From Spirosoma sp. (GTDB lineage Bacteria > Bacteroidota > Bacteroidia > Cytophagales > Spirosomataceae): 9,869 nucleotides of DNA. The translations under genes and the position numbers were made by a program. Below are positions 1 through 7,072 of this stretch, piece after piece. Positions within the stretch are counted from its first letter, which is position 1. Each line of letters opens with the position of its first letter. The notes beneath the pieces were generated by a model. The model saw only the letters and a program-made list of their open reading frames with translations, was not told the DNA's origin and did no database searches. The DNA lies in the NCBI GenBank assembly GCA_025351545.1, contig JANXVQ010000061.1:1-9869 (forward strand). The letters run 5' to 3'.

Positions 1-1
1 A

Positions 2-97
2 ATACTGTTATTTACGATTCACAAACAGACGGTATTAAAGACTAAACTTGTTGAAAATGGTAAAGTCGTCCAAATGATCAAGAAACGGGACGAATAA
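2..97 (+). CDS. C-terminal 31 codons of an unidentified protein (5' end outside window)
   Basis: Reading from base 2 gives 31 open codons ending at TAA 95-97. The tail is lysine-rich and charged, finishing KKRDE, which looks like a genuine protein end; the two other plus frames stop early. The family cannot be recognised from so short a piece. It precedes the tRNA gene by 68 bases on the same strand. No terminator is visible between them, so some read-through into the tRNA is possible. Confidence 0.5.
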   Translation: MLLFTIHKQTVLKTKLVENGKVVQMIKKRDE

Positions 98-165
98 ATA
101 GCCATCTTTTTTGACCTATCCCGAAACTTTCCATCTTGCCCGTTTAGTTATCTCATCACATAGTT

Positions 166-238
166 GACTCCGTAGCTCAGCTGGTAGAGCAATTGACTCT
201 TAATCAATGGATCGACAGTTCGAACCTGTCCGGGGTCA
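166..238 (+). tRNA. trnK: tRNA-Lys, anticodon CUU
   Basis: A complete cloverleaf can be folded by eye. The acceptor stem GACTCCG (166-172) pairs with CGGGGTC (231-237), with one G-U pair. The D stem is GCTC/GAGC (175-178 and 187-190). The anticodon stem ATTGA/TCAAT (192-196 and 204-208) closes the loop CTCTTAA, giving anticodon CTT at 199-201, which reads AAG lysine codons. The T arm carries GTTCGAA. The discriminator base is A238 and the 3' CCA is not encoded. The length is 73 nt. Confidence 0.96.
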
Positions 239-248
239 CTTAATAATC

Positions 249-281
249 AAGCACTTAACAGAAATGTTGAGTGCTTTTTTT
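249..281 (+). terminator. intrinsic terminator of the tRNA-Lys gene
   Basis: A ten-pair stem, GCACTTAACA (251-260) with TGTTGAGTGC (265-274) including one G-U pair, closes a GAAA tetraloop and is followed by seven T residues (275-281). It starts about a dozen bases after the tRNA 3' end, which fits termination of the tRNA transcript. Confidence 0.9.
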
Positions 282-429
282 ATGTAGTTGCAATACGCGC
301 GTAATTTATTCTACGAAGTATCATTACTTGTCAGAATATTAACCTTTGCGTCTATCAGCTTAAAGGCTCAACCACAAGCTTTCAATATTTTTCGATGAGC
401 GGAATTATGAACATTGGCAAATACGATAA

Positions 430-849
430 AAGAATTCCTTCGCAAAGCCTTTCCGCAAAGGCCAGATCAAAAAGTCGGTTCAGATCAATCCGGCAACCGG
501 CAGCCAACCGGCCATTCAACAGGCGTTAGATGCGTTTTTTCGAGTTAGGGCGCAGGAAAAGCTAACGGCCCGCGTCCGGCAACGGGCCACCAAAACGGGG
601 TTGCCCGTTGCGGGACTTAAAGTTTCGTCAGATGAGCAAACGGTGGGGAAGTTGTACCGATAAGGGACTGGGGTGGCCGGCCGCTGCCGAGGGGTAAAAT
701 ACCGCAGAATTTATGTTCACTACTTAAGGGGATGGCAGTTGCTTGACCCTATGCCAAGGCACGATTCAGCAAGCCGCTGGGGAACCAGCAATTAAATCGG
801 GCAGCAATTTGTGATGTACAGTTTAGTGCTGTTGCCCTACTTCAGCGTC
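430..849 (+). pseudogene. decayed fragment resembling a YgjP/DUF45-type metallopeptidase
   Basis: One plus frame (codons starting at 430) is open except for TAA at 661-663 and TAA at 793-795. It has no start codon after the preceding in-frame TAA at 427-429. Before the first stop it reads as a natural protein segment with the pattern ALDAFFRVRAQEKLTARV and then GLKVSS. This resembles the helix before the RWGS motif of the YgjP/DUF45 family (W/F-Y/F-R..A...L..R). Later in the same frame come SRWGTSN (772-792) and then QQFVMYSLVLLP (802-837). These are spaced like the family's RWGSCS motif and the hydrophobic stretch ahead of its HELxH zinc motif. The HELxH motif itself is absent, cut off where the convergent kinase gene ends. 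About 100 bases between the two parts look unrelated. The family call is weak; that this is a broken gene is more likely than not. Confidence 0.35.
576..614. repeat. inverted repeat, 11 of 12 pairs, inside the decayed gene
   Basis: CCGGCAACGGGC (576-587) and GCCCGTTGCGGG (603-614) pair at 11 of 12 positions around a 15-base loop. No T run follows on either strand, so it is not a convincing terminator. It lies in the GC-rich part of the decayed plus-strand gene and may simply reflect coding repeats of arginine, glutamine and alanine codons. Confidence 0.6.
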
Positions 850-1510
850 AAACGGGTAGATAGACTTGGAAAGTGCTCCCCAACCCTACTCTGCTCGTGG
901 CGATAACGCCACCGCCATGATTAGCCGCTACTTTCTGAACAATGGCCAATCCAATGCCTGTACCAGGGTATTGGTTCTTGCCATGCAACCGCTGGAATAC
1001 CTGAAAAATACGATCCAGATACATTTCGTCAAAACCAATTCCATTGTCTTCAACACAAATAAGATGGTAACTGGCCGCTGGCCGTGCCGTTTTAAGACTG
1101 GGTGGCAAATCTGTTCCTGCAACGAGCTGGGCGCTGATGCGAATACGCAATCTTGTTTGCGGTTGGCGAAATTTCAGGGCATTAGACAGTAAGTTCTGAA
1201 ATAGTTGCCGTAACTGGGATTCATCACCCATTATGCTAGGCAGCGACTCGACTTCCAGACTTGCCTTGGCTTCCTGAATAGCAACCTCCAAATCGTCGAG
1301 TACCCGATTTATAACCCGATCTAAAGGAATATCGGCTGTGATATGGGAGTAGGTTGTAATTCGGGAGAAGGTCAATAAATCTTTAATTAAAATGGACATC
1401 CGTTCAGAAGCCAGTTGCATTCGTTGTATCAGGTCAGCTCCTTCACCCAGCCGATCTGCGTACTGATCCTGCAAGAGGGCCCCAAATGACTGAATTTTCC
1501 GTAAAGGCTC

Positions 1511-1513
1511 CTA
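1511..1513 (-). other. in-frame amber codon directly after the H box
   Basis: TAG lies between ASHDL and EPLRKIQSFG. The HisKA family has glutamine here (DLQEPLRKI), so a single C-to-T change of CAG explains it. The frame on both sides is unchanged and well conserved. Confidence 0.93.
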
Positions 1514-2125
1514 CAAATCGTGCGAAGCAACAAAAGCAAACTGTTGTAGATTTTCGTTGGCTTCCAGTAAATCCTTATTGAGCGCTTCGAGTTTAAGTTG
1601 GGTCTGTTTAAGCTCGGTAATGTCAAGAAAGGACAGCACCAGTAGTTCGCCCTGCCGGACACCCTGCACCTCATACCAGATATCATACCCATCCTGATTA
1701 TAATGATTGTGGTAACGGAGGGGAATACCATTTTGAGCCAGTTCCATGTATTGTACCCAGACAGTAGTAGCTTTCATACCAGAAAAAACCTCCAGCATAG
1801 TGTGTCCAATCAAATCATCTGTCTGGCGTCCCGTCATAAGTAGAGCCATCTGATTGATCAATTCATAACGCAAATCAATCACCTCACCCGTATCCTTGTG
1901 GCGCACGATAGAGTAAAGGGCAATGGCAGTCAGGGCACTGTCGGTAACAAAGCGAAGCTGGTCGGCCTGTTGCTCAACCAGGAGATTAGCTTGCAAAAGA
2001 GCCTGGGTACGCCATTGAACCTGCTGTTCCAACTCTTTCGCATACTGCCTTTGGGCAGTAATATCTTTGGCAATACCTCGTACCAAAAGAACCGAATCGT
2101 CTGTACTACGTCTGACGACCCGACC

Positions 2126-2128
2126 CTA
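2126..2128 (-). other. in-frame amber codon inside the third PAS/PAC unit
   Basis: TAG lies between ERLYHA and GRVVRR in the beta-strand region of a PAC motif, where relatives commonly read HAQGR or HAxGR. Again CAG to TAG is the simplest explanation. The frame continues cleanly into the DITAQRQ end of the domain. Confidence 0.88.
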
Positions 2129-3256
2129 CGCATGATACAGACGCTCCTGCCCTGTTTGTCGATTCAGTACCCAACAGTCAATATCCAATGCAGTATCTAA
2201 CCCGTTGGCTACTGCTTGCCGGATAGCGGCTTCCATAACATTCTTGTCCTTCATTACATCAAGTACCTGAGCCAGCCCGGGCGTCTCATCAGGACTGAAG
2301 CCAAACCATCCTTTTACCCGCTCAGAAAGTACGATGGTGTCTTCAGCAAGATTTATATCAAAGGTCCCGAGTTCTGCCAGTTCGATGGCTTCCCGTAATC
2401 GTTCTTCACTGGTTTCCAGCAACGCTACTAATTTTTTCTGTTCAGCCTGTGCCTCCAGTTCGGCGGTAATATCCTGTACAATACTAATAAAACTGTTCGG
2501 TCTACCGTCTTCATCCCGGATTAAGGCCGAGCTGACCTGGCCCCAAACAAGTACACCATCTTTACGTACATAGCGTTTATTGACTATATACGAACTCGTT
2601 TCGCCCCGTAATAACTGCTCGATCAGAGCTGCATTTTCTTCAACATCGCTGGCATGGGTAATGGCTTCAAAGTGCTGATCGAGTAGTTCTTCCTGCGAGT
2701 AGCCGACAAAATCAGCGAAGACTTTATTGATAAGCTGAATATTACTTTGAGTATCCAGAATAACTACGCCAACCGATGCATTGGTAAATGCCATCTGAAA
2801 CCGCTGTTCAACCTTTTTGAGGGTAGCTTCTCTTCGCTTTGCGTCGGTAATATCCTGAGCGGTGCCTGAGAAGTAGTCACCGCCCGGTTGTGCAATTGCC
2901 CGGCCAGTAATACGTATCCAACGCATCATGCCATCAACAGGGCTGGCAATTCGATACTCAATTGTGGTTGGCTTACCTGTTTGCCGACTGGGTGGATTGG
3001 TGAGAGCCGATTGCATACGATGCACATCCTGAGGATGAAGATGGGCCAGAAACTCGTTGAGTGGAACTGAATCTTGCGGCCACCCATATATTTTCTGGCA
3101 TTGCTGGTCCCAGATGATACAATTTTGTTCAGGCAACATAGTCCACAGGCCAATACCAACGGCTTCCAGCGTTAGGCTCGTCTGTAGTTTAACTCGCTGA
3201 AGTTCTTCTTTTAGAGCGAGTAACTCCTCGTTAACGCTTTTATAGTTGCCCGTCAT

Positions 3257-3552
3257 GTAAGTAAAATCAGTAATACTAACCTAAGATAGTAGAAAAACAA
3301 CAATTGCGGAACCTCCTGCAGATTGAAAACAAAATGATTCCGATAAGCGAAACGCTACATTATTGAAAGGCATAAACACTTGTCCTTTAGCTTGTTTAGT
3401 GATCCGATTGCCCTACACCCGTTAATAACCCAAAAAGACGTATGGGTGGAACGTGAGTTAAAAAGCTATTAAACCAAGCCAAAGGTGCTGGTATTGAGTT
3501 TCATATATGCGACGTTTGACTTTACAGAGATCAACTTCATTAAATTCGATTC
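3257..3552. other. divergent intergenic region
   Basis: These 296 bases separate the minus-strand kinase from the plus-strand iron-permease-like gene and must hold the promoters for both. There is no convincing ORF, RNA fold or repeat. GACGTTTG at 3511-3518 is one mismatch from the Bacteroidetes -7 element TAnnTTTG, 34 bases before the plus-strand ATG. It lacks a well-spaced -33 element, so it is only a weak candidate. Neither start has a Shine-Dalgarno sequence. Confidence 0.4.
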
Positions 3553-4041
3553 ATGGCAACCCAACAGCAACTCTCTCAAACTGTTTCTAAAGGCGTATTC
3601 GAACGTTTCTCCTCATCCGTAACCAAAGCCGCCGGCAGCTCTGCCGCTTTTTTGCTGGCATTGGCTACAGTGCTCATATGGGCTGCTACCGGCCCCATTT
3701 TTGGCTATTCTGAAAACTGGCAACTGGTAATAAATACGGGCACAACAATCATCACTTTTCTTATGGTGTTTCTGATCCAGAAAGCCCAGAACAAAGAGTC
3801 GATGTCGGTTCAGCTGAAACTTAATGAACTGATAGCGGCCACAAAAGGGGCGAGTAATCGCCTGGTATCGGTGGAGAATTTAACGGAAGAAGAACTAGCC
3901 GTGCTTCAGCAGCACTACCAGACTATGGCCGCAATAACTAAGAAAGCCTCTGATCTTCGCCAATCCCATTCGATCGAGGAAGCCATCAAAGATGCATCTG
4001 AAAAGCTGAAAGATGAAGCAGGATTAGGCCACACGTTATAA
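3553..4041 (+). CDS. low-affinity iron permease family protein (Fet4-like, short bacterial form)
   Basis: The 162-residue product has two hydrophobic segments (about residues 27-49 and 57-77). The family's conserved stretch follows, with W56, NTGTTIITFLMVFLIQ (61-76), QN at 79-80 and LKLNELI (88-94). The rest is a soluble, helical, charged tail (107-158). This matches the short bacterial members of the iron permease family. Transport has been shown for much larger yeast Fet4-type proteins; with only two membrane helices, the bacterial protein's role in iron uptake is inferred from family naming, not established. The start is the ATG at 3553, giving the usual short hydrophilic N-terminus; no Shine-Dalgarno is seen. 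It is transcribed alone, divergent from the kinase and convergent with the DUF72 gene, and no T-rich hairpin follows its TAA. Confidence 0.85.
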   Translation: MATQQQLSQTVSKGVFERFSSSVTKAAGSSAAFLLALATVLIWAATGPIFGYSENWQLVINTGTTIITFLMVFLIQKAQNKESMSVQLKLNELIAATKGASNRLVSVENLTEEELAVLQQHYQTMAAITKKASDLRQSHSIEEAIKDASEKLKDEAGLGHTL

Positions 4042-4103
4042 ACCAGAATCAGGCGTATATTGACTCAGATTATAATTTCATCAGTAATCTCGCAGATTTA
4101 AAC

Positions 4104-4130
4104 TTGACACTATTTATATCTTTGTATAAC
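4104..4130 (+). promoter_or_regulatory. orphan promoter-like site pointing into the DUF72 gene antisense
   Basis: TTGACA (4104-4109) is followed 15 bases later by TATAAC (4125-4130). In between, TATCTTTG (4117-4124) is a perfect match to the Bacteroidetes -7 consensus TAnnTTTG. No good -33 element sits at the usual distance from the latter, and the TTGACA/TATAAC spacing is shorter than ideal. No plus-strand gene follows, so a transcript from here would run antisense through the end of the DUF72 gene. Confidence 0.35.
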
Positions 4131-4178
4131 CGCCACAGCGGACGTTTCCGATGTAGATCTAACTTAACTTCTTAATAA

Positions 4179-4904
4179 CTAACCCACTATCCACCGTAAT
4201 GTTTGGGCGTTGCGTATGGCGTTTCCACCACCATCATTATTAAAATAGACAAATACATCTTTCCCCATACTTGCCCATTCCCGAATACGATCGGCCCACC
4301 AGTGCAAATCCGTGTCGGAGTAAGAGCCGCCATAGAGATAATCGGTATCGGGGCCATGCAGTCGAACGTATACAAACGGGGCCGTTACGCGCAACAAACA
4401 CGGCAAATAAGCACCACTCATGATGCAATACGCCACCTGGTGCTGCTCCAGTAAACTAAAAATAGCGTCGTTATTCCAACTGGGGTGTCTGAACTCCATT
4501 GCTACGCGCATCCAGTAAGGAATTTGGTTGAGGAAATAGGCTAATCGATCATAGTCGCAGGTCTGTTGGGGAGCCAACTGCACAAGCAGAACGGCCCGTT
4601 TATGATGTAATTCGTGCCAGCAGGTTTTGATTCGTTCCATCCATACGTCGGGCGCATAGAGTTTTTTGGCGTGGGTCAATCCTCGGGGCGCTTTGACCGT
4701 CAGCTGAAATTTGTCCGGTAATCGTTGATACCAACGGGAGAAAGTTATCTGTTTAGGCCATCGGTAGAAACTGCTGTTCAGTTCAACCGTTTGAAATTTC
4801 TGTACATAATAACCCAGCCGATCACGAACAGGCGTAGGATACGGGTACAGAACACCCTGCCAGTGATCGTAACTCCAACCCGAAGTGCCAATATGAATGC
4901 TCAT
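4179..4904 (-). CDS. DUF72 (YecE-like) domain protein
   Basis: This 241-residue protein shows the DUF72 landmarks in order: GTSGWSYDHW (6-15), VELNSSFYRWP (40-50), KAPRGLTH (71-78), EFRHPSW (137-143), VYVRLHG (178-184) and YFNNDGGGNAIRNA (220-233). The family adopts a TIM-barrel fold and is cytoplasmic; its biochemical role is not established, so none is assigned. The length is typical of the family. The start is ATG 4904, directly before the first conserved strand, with no Shine-Dalgarno. It lies 84 bases downstream of the YihY-like gene on the same strand and could be co-transcribed with it. It ends in TAG (4179-4181), with an in-frame TAA four codons later at 4164-4166. Confidence 0.93.
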   Translation of the reverse strand: MSIHIGTSGWSYDHWQGVLYPYPTPVRDRLGYYVQKFQTVELNSSFYRWPKQITFSRWYQRLPDKFQLTVKAPRGLTHAKKLYAPDVWMERIKTCWHELHHKRAVLLVQLAPQQTCDYDRLAYFLNQIPYWMRVAMEFRHPSWNNDAIFSLLEQHQVAYCIMSGAYLPCLLRVTAPFVYVRLHGPDTDYLYGGSYSDTDLHWWADRIREWASMGKDVFVYFNNDGGGNAIRNAQTLRWIVG

Positions 4905-4988
4905 GAAGCGCTTGATAATAAATATTGGCTAAACGCTTTGGCAGCCCAATCTGTTAGGAAAACATATTATTATTACGCCAAATTGGCC

Positions 4989-5921
4989 TCAGCTCTGCTC
5001 GATATTTTCGGGATTTGATGGTTCGATTTCAGTGATTGTGTAGGCAACCGCATGATTATTTGGCTCAGCAACGACGTGAGTCCATTCACTGTACCGGCGG
5101 GTGAAAGCCGCTCCGTAATAAAAAATCAGGGACGCGTAAAAAACAAATAGCAGCAGTAAAATAATGGCTCCCGATCGACCATACATCGACCCTATCGGAC
5201 TATTAATCAACAGGTTATTCAGGACGATCTCCCCTACTTTAAAAAGACAACTCGTAAAAAAGGCACCCAGCCAAACCACTCGCCATGAAATTCGGACATC
5301 GGGCAAGAACTTGAACAAGATGGCAAACCAGACCATGCGGATAAGTATCGACGCAATATGGTGCCCCATATTCGCCATACTGTGGTAATAAACGAATGAA
5401 GAAAGTGACCACTCCGTACTTACCTGAGCAATGAATTGCTCCAGTGCTAGTGACGAACTGAACAAAAGACCTGACCCTAAAATAATTGCCAGCGCAATCA
5501 GTTTATCACCCAGCGCATTCAGGAAGTTGCGACCTGCTTTTCGTTTAACATTCCAGAGTTGATTCAGGGAGTTTTTAAGAATGGCAAACAACGTTGTCGA
5601 GGCCAATAACACCAAAAAAAAGCTGAGTATGGTTAAGGGTAAGCTAGGCTTGGGAAGATTAAGACGATGGGAAATATCTTCCAGTTGATTGGCACTTTTC
5701 GGCCCGAATAAGTCGGCTAATTTATCAAATAGCTGGCCACTAACGCGCTGGTAACGATCATTGAATAGTTTGCTCAGCACGATACTGAGAATAATGACAA
5801 TGGGCGGCAATGCAAAAAAGGCAAAAAAAGCCGTTGCTCCAGCCATACGAATGGGATCGTTCGCCTGCAAGCTGGAGAGCGCTTGTCTTAAAAGCTGAAA
5901 AATAGGCACTACTTTTTTCAA
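4989..5921 (-). CDS. YihY/BrkB family inner-membrane protein
   Basis: The 310-residue protein has six hydrophobic segments at about 29-51, 95-115, 140-162, 187-206, 212-233 and 249-273. Family signatures are visible: the AxxAFFAFFALPP opening (28-40), LWNV (122-125), and the final SMYGRSGA then FYYGAAFT block (245-274). The hydrophilic tail (275-310) is poorly conserved. Members are annotated as YihY/UPF0761 or BrkB proteins; an old suggestion of RNase BN activity is wrong for this family, and the true function is unknown. The start is uncertain. No ATG lies between the in-frame upstream TAA and the first membrane segment, so TTG 5921 is the best choice, with CTG three bases upstream as an alternative. 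That TTG sits at the edge of a 10-bp inverted repeat that could affect translation. The DUF72 gene follows 84 bases downstream. Confidence 0.9.
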   Translation of the reverse strand: MKKVVPIFQLLRQALSSLQANDPIRMAGATAFFAFFALPPIVIILSIVLSKLFNDRYQRVSGQLFDKLADLFGPKSANQLEDISHRLNLPKPSLPLTILSFFLVLLASTTLFAILKNSLNQLWNVKRKAGRNFLNALGDKLIALAIILGSGLLFSSSLALEQFIAQVSTEWSLSSFVYYHSMANMGHHIASILIRMVWFAILFKFLPDVRISWRVVWLGAFFTSCLFKVGEIVLNNLLINSPIGSMYGRSGAIILLLLFVFYASLIFYYGAAFTRRYSEWTHVVAEPNNHAVAYTITEIEPSNPENIEQS

Positions 5922-5967
5922 CAGCCAAACGGTTTAGGTACAATGGAGTAACCTTAAGTTTGGCTGT
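5921..5967. repeat. 10-bp perfect inverted repeat covering the YihY-like gene's start
   Basis: ACAGCCAAAC (5921-5930) and GTTTGGCTGT (5958-5967) are exact reverse complements with 27 bases between. A smaller partly paired element, GGTAC against GTAACC, lies inside. In the minus-strand mRNA the downstream arm ends directly against the TTG start, so a hairpin could hide the initiation site. It could instead be an operator. There is no T run to suggest a terminator for the upstream SMP-30-like gene. Confidence 0.7.
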
Positions 5968-5986
5968 AGAGTTTTGCCGTTACCCG

Positions 5987-6910
5987 TTACTCGGCCCCTT
6001 TTACCTGCATTTGAAGTGTGTAAACAGACTCCGATGCCGTAATAAATAAGATGCTGCGGTCTTTTCCGCCAAAGCAAAGGTTACCCACCCAACCGGCCGG
6101 AACCGGGATGGTCTCAATTTTCTTACCCGCCGGATTATAGACCGTAACGCCTTTGCCCGTCAGGTAGAGATTGCCGCGATTGTCCAGCGCCATACCATCC
6201 GATCCCTGGCTAACGTAAAGCTGGCGGTTCGCTAACTTACCATCTGCCTCTATCTGATACTTATACGTTTTATTATCCCGAATATCAGCTACATACAGGT
6301 ACTTACCATCGGGCGTGCCGATAATGCCGTTGGGTTGTTTTAGATTATCGTCAACGATAAACGCTTCTTTTTTCCCTTTCGGCAGATAATAAACCTTCTC
6401 CCCGTCGATGTCCGGCTTTTTCCGATCCCAATAATCCCGCTGGTAATAAGGGTCGGTAAAATAGATACCTCCTTTGGGCTCAATCCATAAATCATTGGGA
6501 CCGTTGAGCCTATGCCCTTGAAAATCAGACAGTAAAACCGTCACTTTTTTATCCGGACTAATAGACCATAGTTCATCTTTCTCATCGGCGCAGGTAACCA
6601 GATTTCCTTTTTTATCGAAATACATACCATTGGAACGACCCGTTTTGTCCATAAAAAGAACCAGTTTCCCGTCAACTCCGTATTTCCAGATTTTGTCATT
6701 GGGCTGATCAGTAAAATAAACAGCTCCCGTTTTATCGGCGGCTGGCCCTTCGGTAAATTTAAACTGGCTGGAAATCTGCTGAAGAGTAGCGTTTGGCGCA
6801 ATGATAGTTTCAGAATCGGCCCGTGGCATAGTGGTCGGTTGGCTAAATAAATTCCAGGATATAGTCATGAGCATTGCCAGTACAAATCCGGTTTTACTAT
6901 GGGTATACAT
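5987..6910 (-). CDS. secreted SMP-30/gluconolactonase/LRE family protein
   Basis: This 307-residue protein begins with a signal peptide (hydrophobic 8-22, probable cleavage in LFSQP), so it is exported, probably to the periplasm. The mature part is a six-bladed propeller of the SMP-30/gluconolactonase type. The expected divalent-metal ligands are visible: Glu54 in FTEGPA, Asn194 in QPNGI and Asp238 in GSDGM, with Asn139 in LNGPND as a likely substrate contact. The repeated FTD (66-68, 151-153) and GNLYLTG strands fit propeller blades. Family members hydrolyse sugar lactones such as gluconolactone, or related esters; the actual substrate is not visible. Start ATG 6910 gives a good signal peptide. 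The ThuA-domain gene lies upstream on the same strand, but a strong hairpin in the 162-base gap makes simple co-transcription doubtful. Confidence 0.92.
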   Translation of the reverse strand: MYTHSKTGFVLAMLMTISWNLFSQPTTMPRADSETIIAPNATLQQISSQFKFTEGPAADKTGAVYFTDQPNDKIWKYGVDGKLVLFMDKTGRSNGMYFDKKGNLVTCADEKDELWSISPDKKVTVLLSDFQGHRLNGPNDLWIEPKGGIYFTDPYYQRDYWDRKKPDIDGEKVYYLPKGKKEAFIVDDNLKQPNGIIGTPDGKYLYVADIRDNKTYKYQIEADGKLANRQLYVSQGSDGMALDNRGNLYLTGKGVTVYNPAGKKIETIPVPAGWVGNLCFGGKDRSILFITASESVYTLQMQVKGAE

Positions 6911-6946
6911 ACGTTTGAGGTAAGTAATTGAGTAGAATTAATTAAA

Positions 6947-7004
6947 CTTTGACAAAGCTGATAATATAGTCCATTGACTATCAGAGTTATCAGCTTTGTC
7001 AAAG
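6947..7004 (-). repeat. 58-bp near-perfect hairpin with nested operator-like palindromes; possible terminator of the ThuA-domain gene
   Basis: CTTTGACAAAGCTGATAA (6947-6964) and its exact complement TTATCAGCTTTGTCAAAG (6987-7004) form an 18-bp stem. The 22-base loop itself folds, with ATAGTC (6966-6971) pairing with GACTAT (6976-6981) around CATT. Each arm also contains an 11-base palindrome, CTTTGACAAAG or CTTTGTCAAAG. On the minus strand the hairpin lies 68 bases past the ThuA-domain gene's stop and is followed by TTTAATTAATT, a weak U-rich tail. It may be a terminator, a paired operator for the SMP-30-like gene, or both. Confidence 0.85.
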
Positions 7005-7072
7005 CTTTTCGGGATAGTAGTTAATGAATAAACAGGCTTTTCAAATCAACTTTTTGGCGACAACTCGTAAGA

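Larger units (their letters stand above)
848..3256 (-). pseudogene. multi-PAS sensor histidine kinase interrupted by two in-frame amber codons
   Basis: From ATG 3256 one frame runs 802 codons to the stop at 848-850, broken only by TAG at 2126-2128 (codon 377) and TAG at 1511-1513 (codon 582). Read through, it has four PAS/PAC units at about residues 25-139, 150-266, 286-402 and 435-548, the last three visibly closed by DIT motifs. A coiled-coil linker (549-571) leads to a HisKA domain with phospho-acceptor His579 in ASHDL. The HATPase domain has the N box (N688, N692 in NLLSNALKF), the G1 box DNGIGF (737-742) and the G2 box GTGIGLAI (765-772). There are no membrane segments and no receiver domain, so it would be a soluble cytoplasmic sensor acting through a separate regulator. 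The second stop falls where relatives read ASHDLQEPLRKI, so CAG has become TAG, removing everything after the phospho-acceptor. The first falls in LYHA-stop-GRV, where glutamine is also expected. Without amber read-through the product cannot work. Sequencing error, recent inactivation and suppression all remain possible. Confidence 0.9.

Noticed and set aside
111..150. TTGACC at 111-116 as the -35 of a tRNA promoter
   Set aside because: No -10 or TAnnTTTG element lies at a usable distance; the tRNA promoter could not be placed.
166..238. tRNA-Lys gene as an integration site for a mobile element
   Set aside because: No second copy of the tRNA 3' end, no integrase and no phage or conjugation gene is found in the window.
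576..614. Inverted repeat as a terminator for the convergent kinase gene
   Set aside because: It is over 230 bases past the kinase stop and has no T run on either strand.
866..1192. 108-codon plus-strand open frame
   Set aside because: It is opposite the HATPase domain of the multi-PAS kinase and has no family resemblance.
1511..2128. Genome-wide reassignment of UAG to glutamine
   Set aside because: The DUF72 gene appears to end normally at TAG, and two codons in one gene are not enough evidence. Kept only as a suppression hypothesis.
848..3256. Three separate small genes in place of one kinase
   Set aside because: All three pieces share one frame, join at conserved family sequence, and the downstream two have no ATG or ribosome-binding site at their ends.
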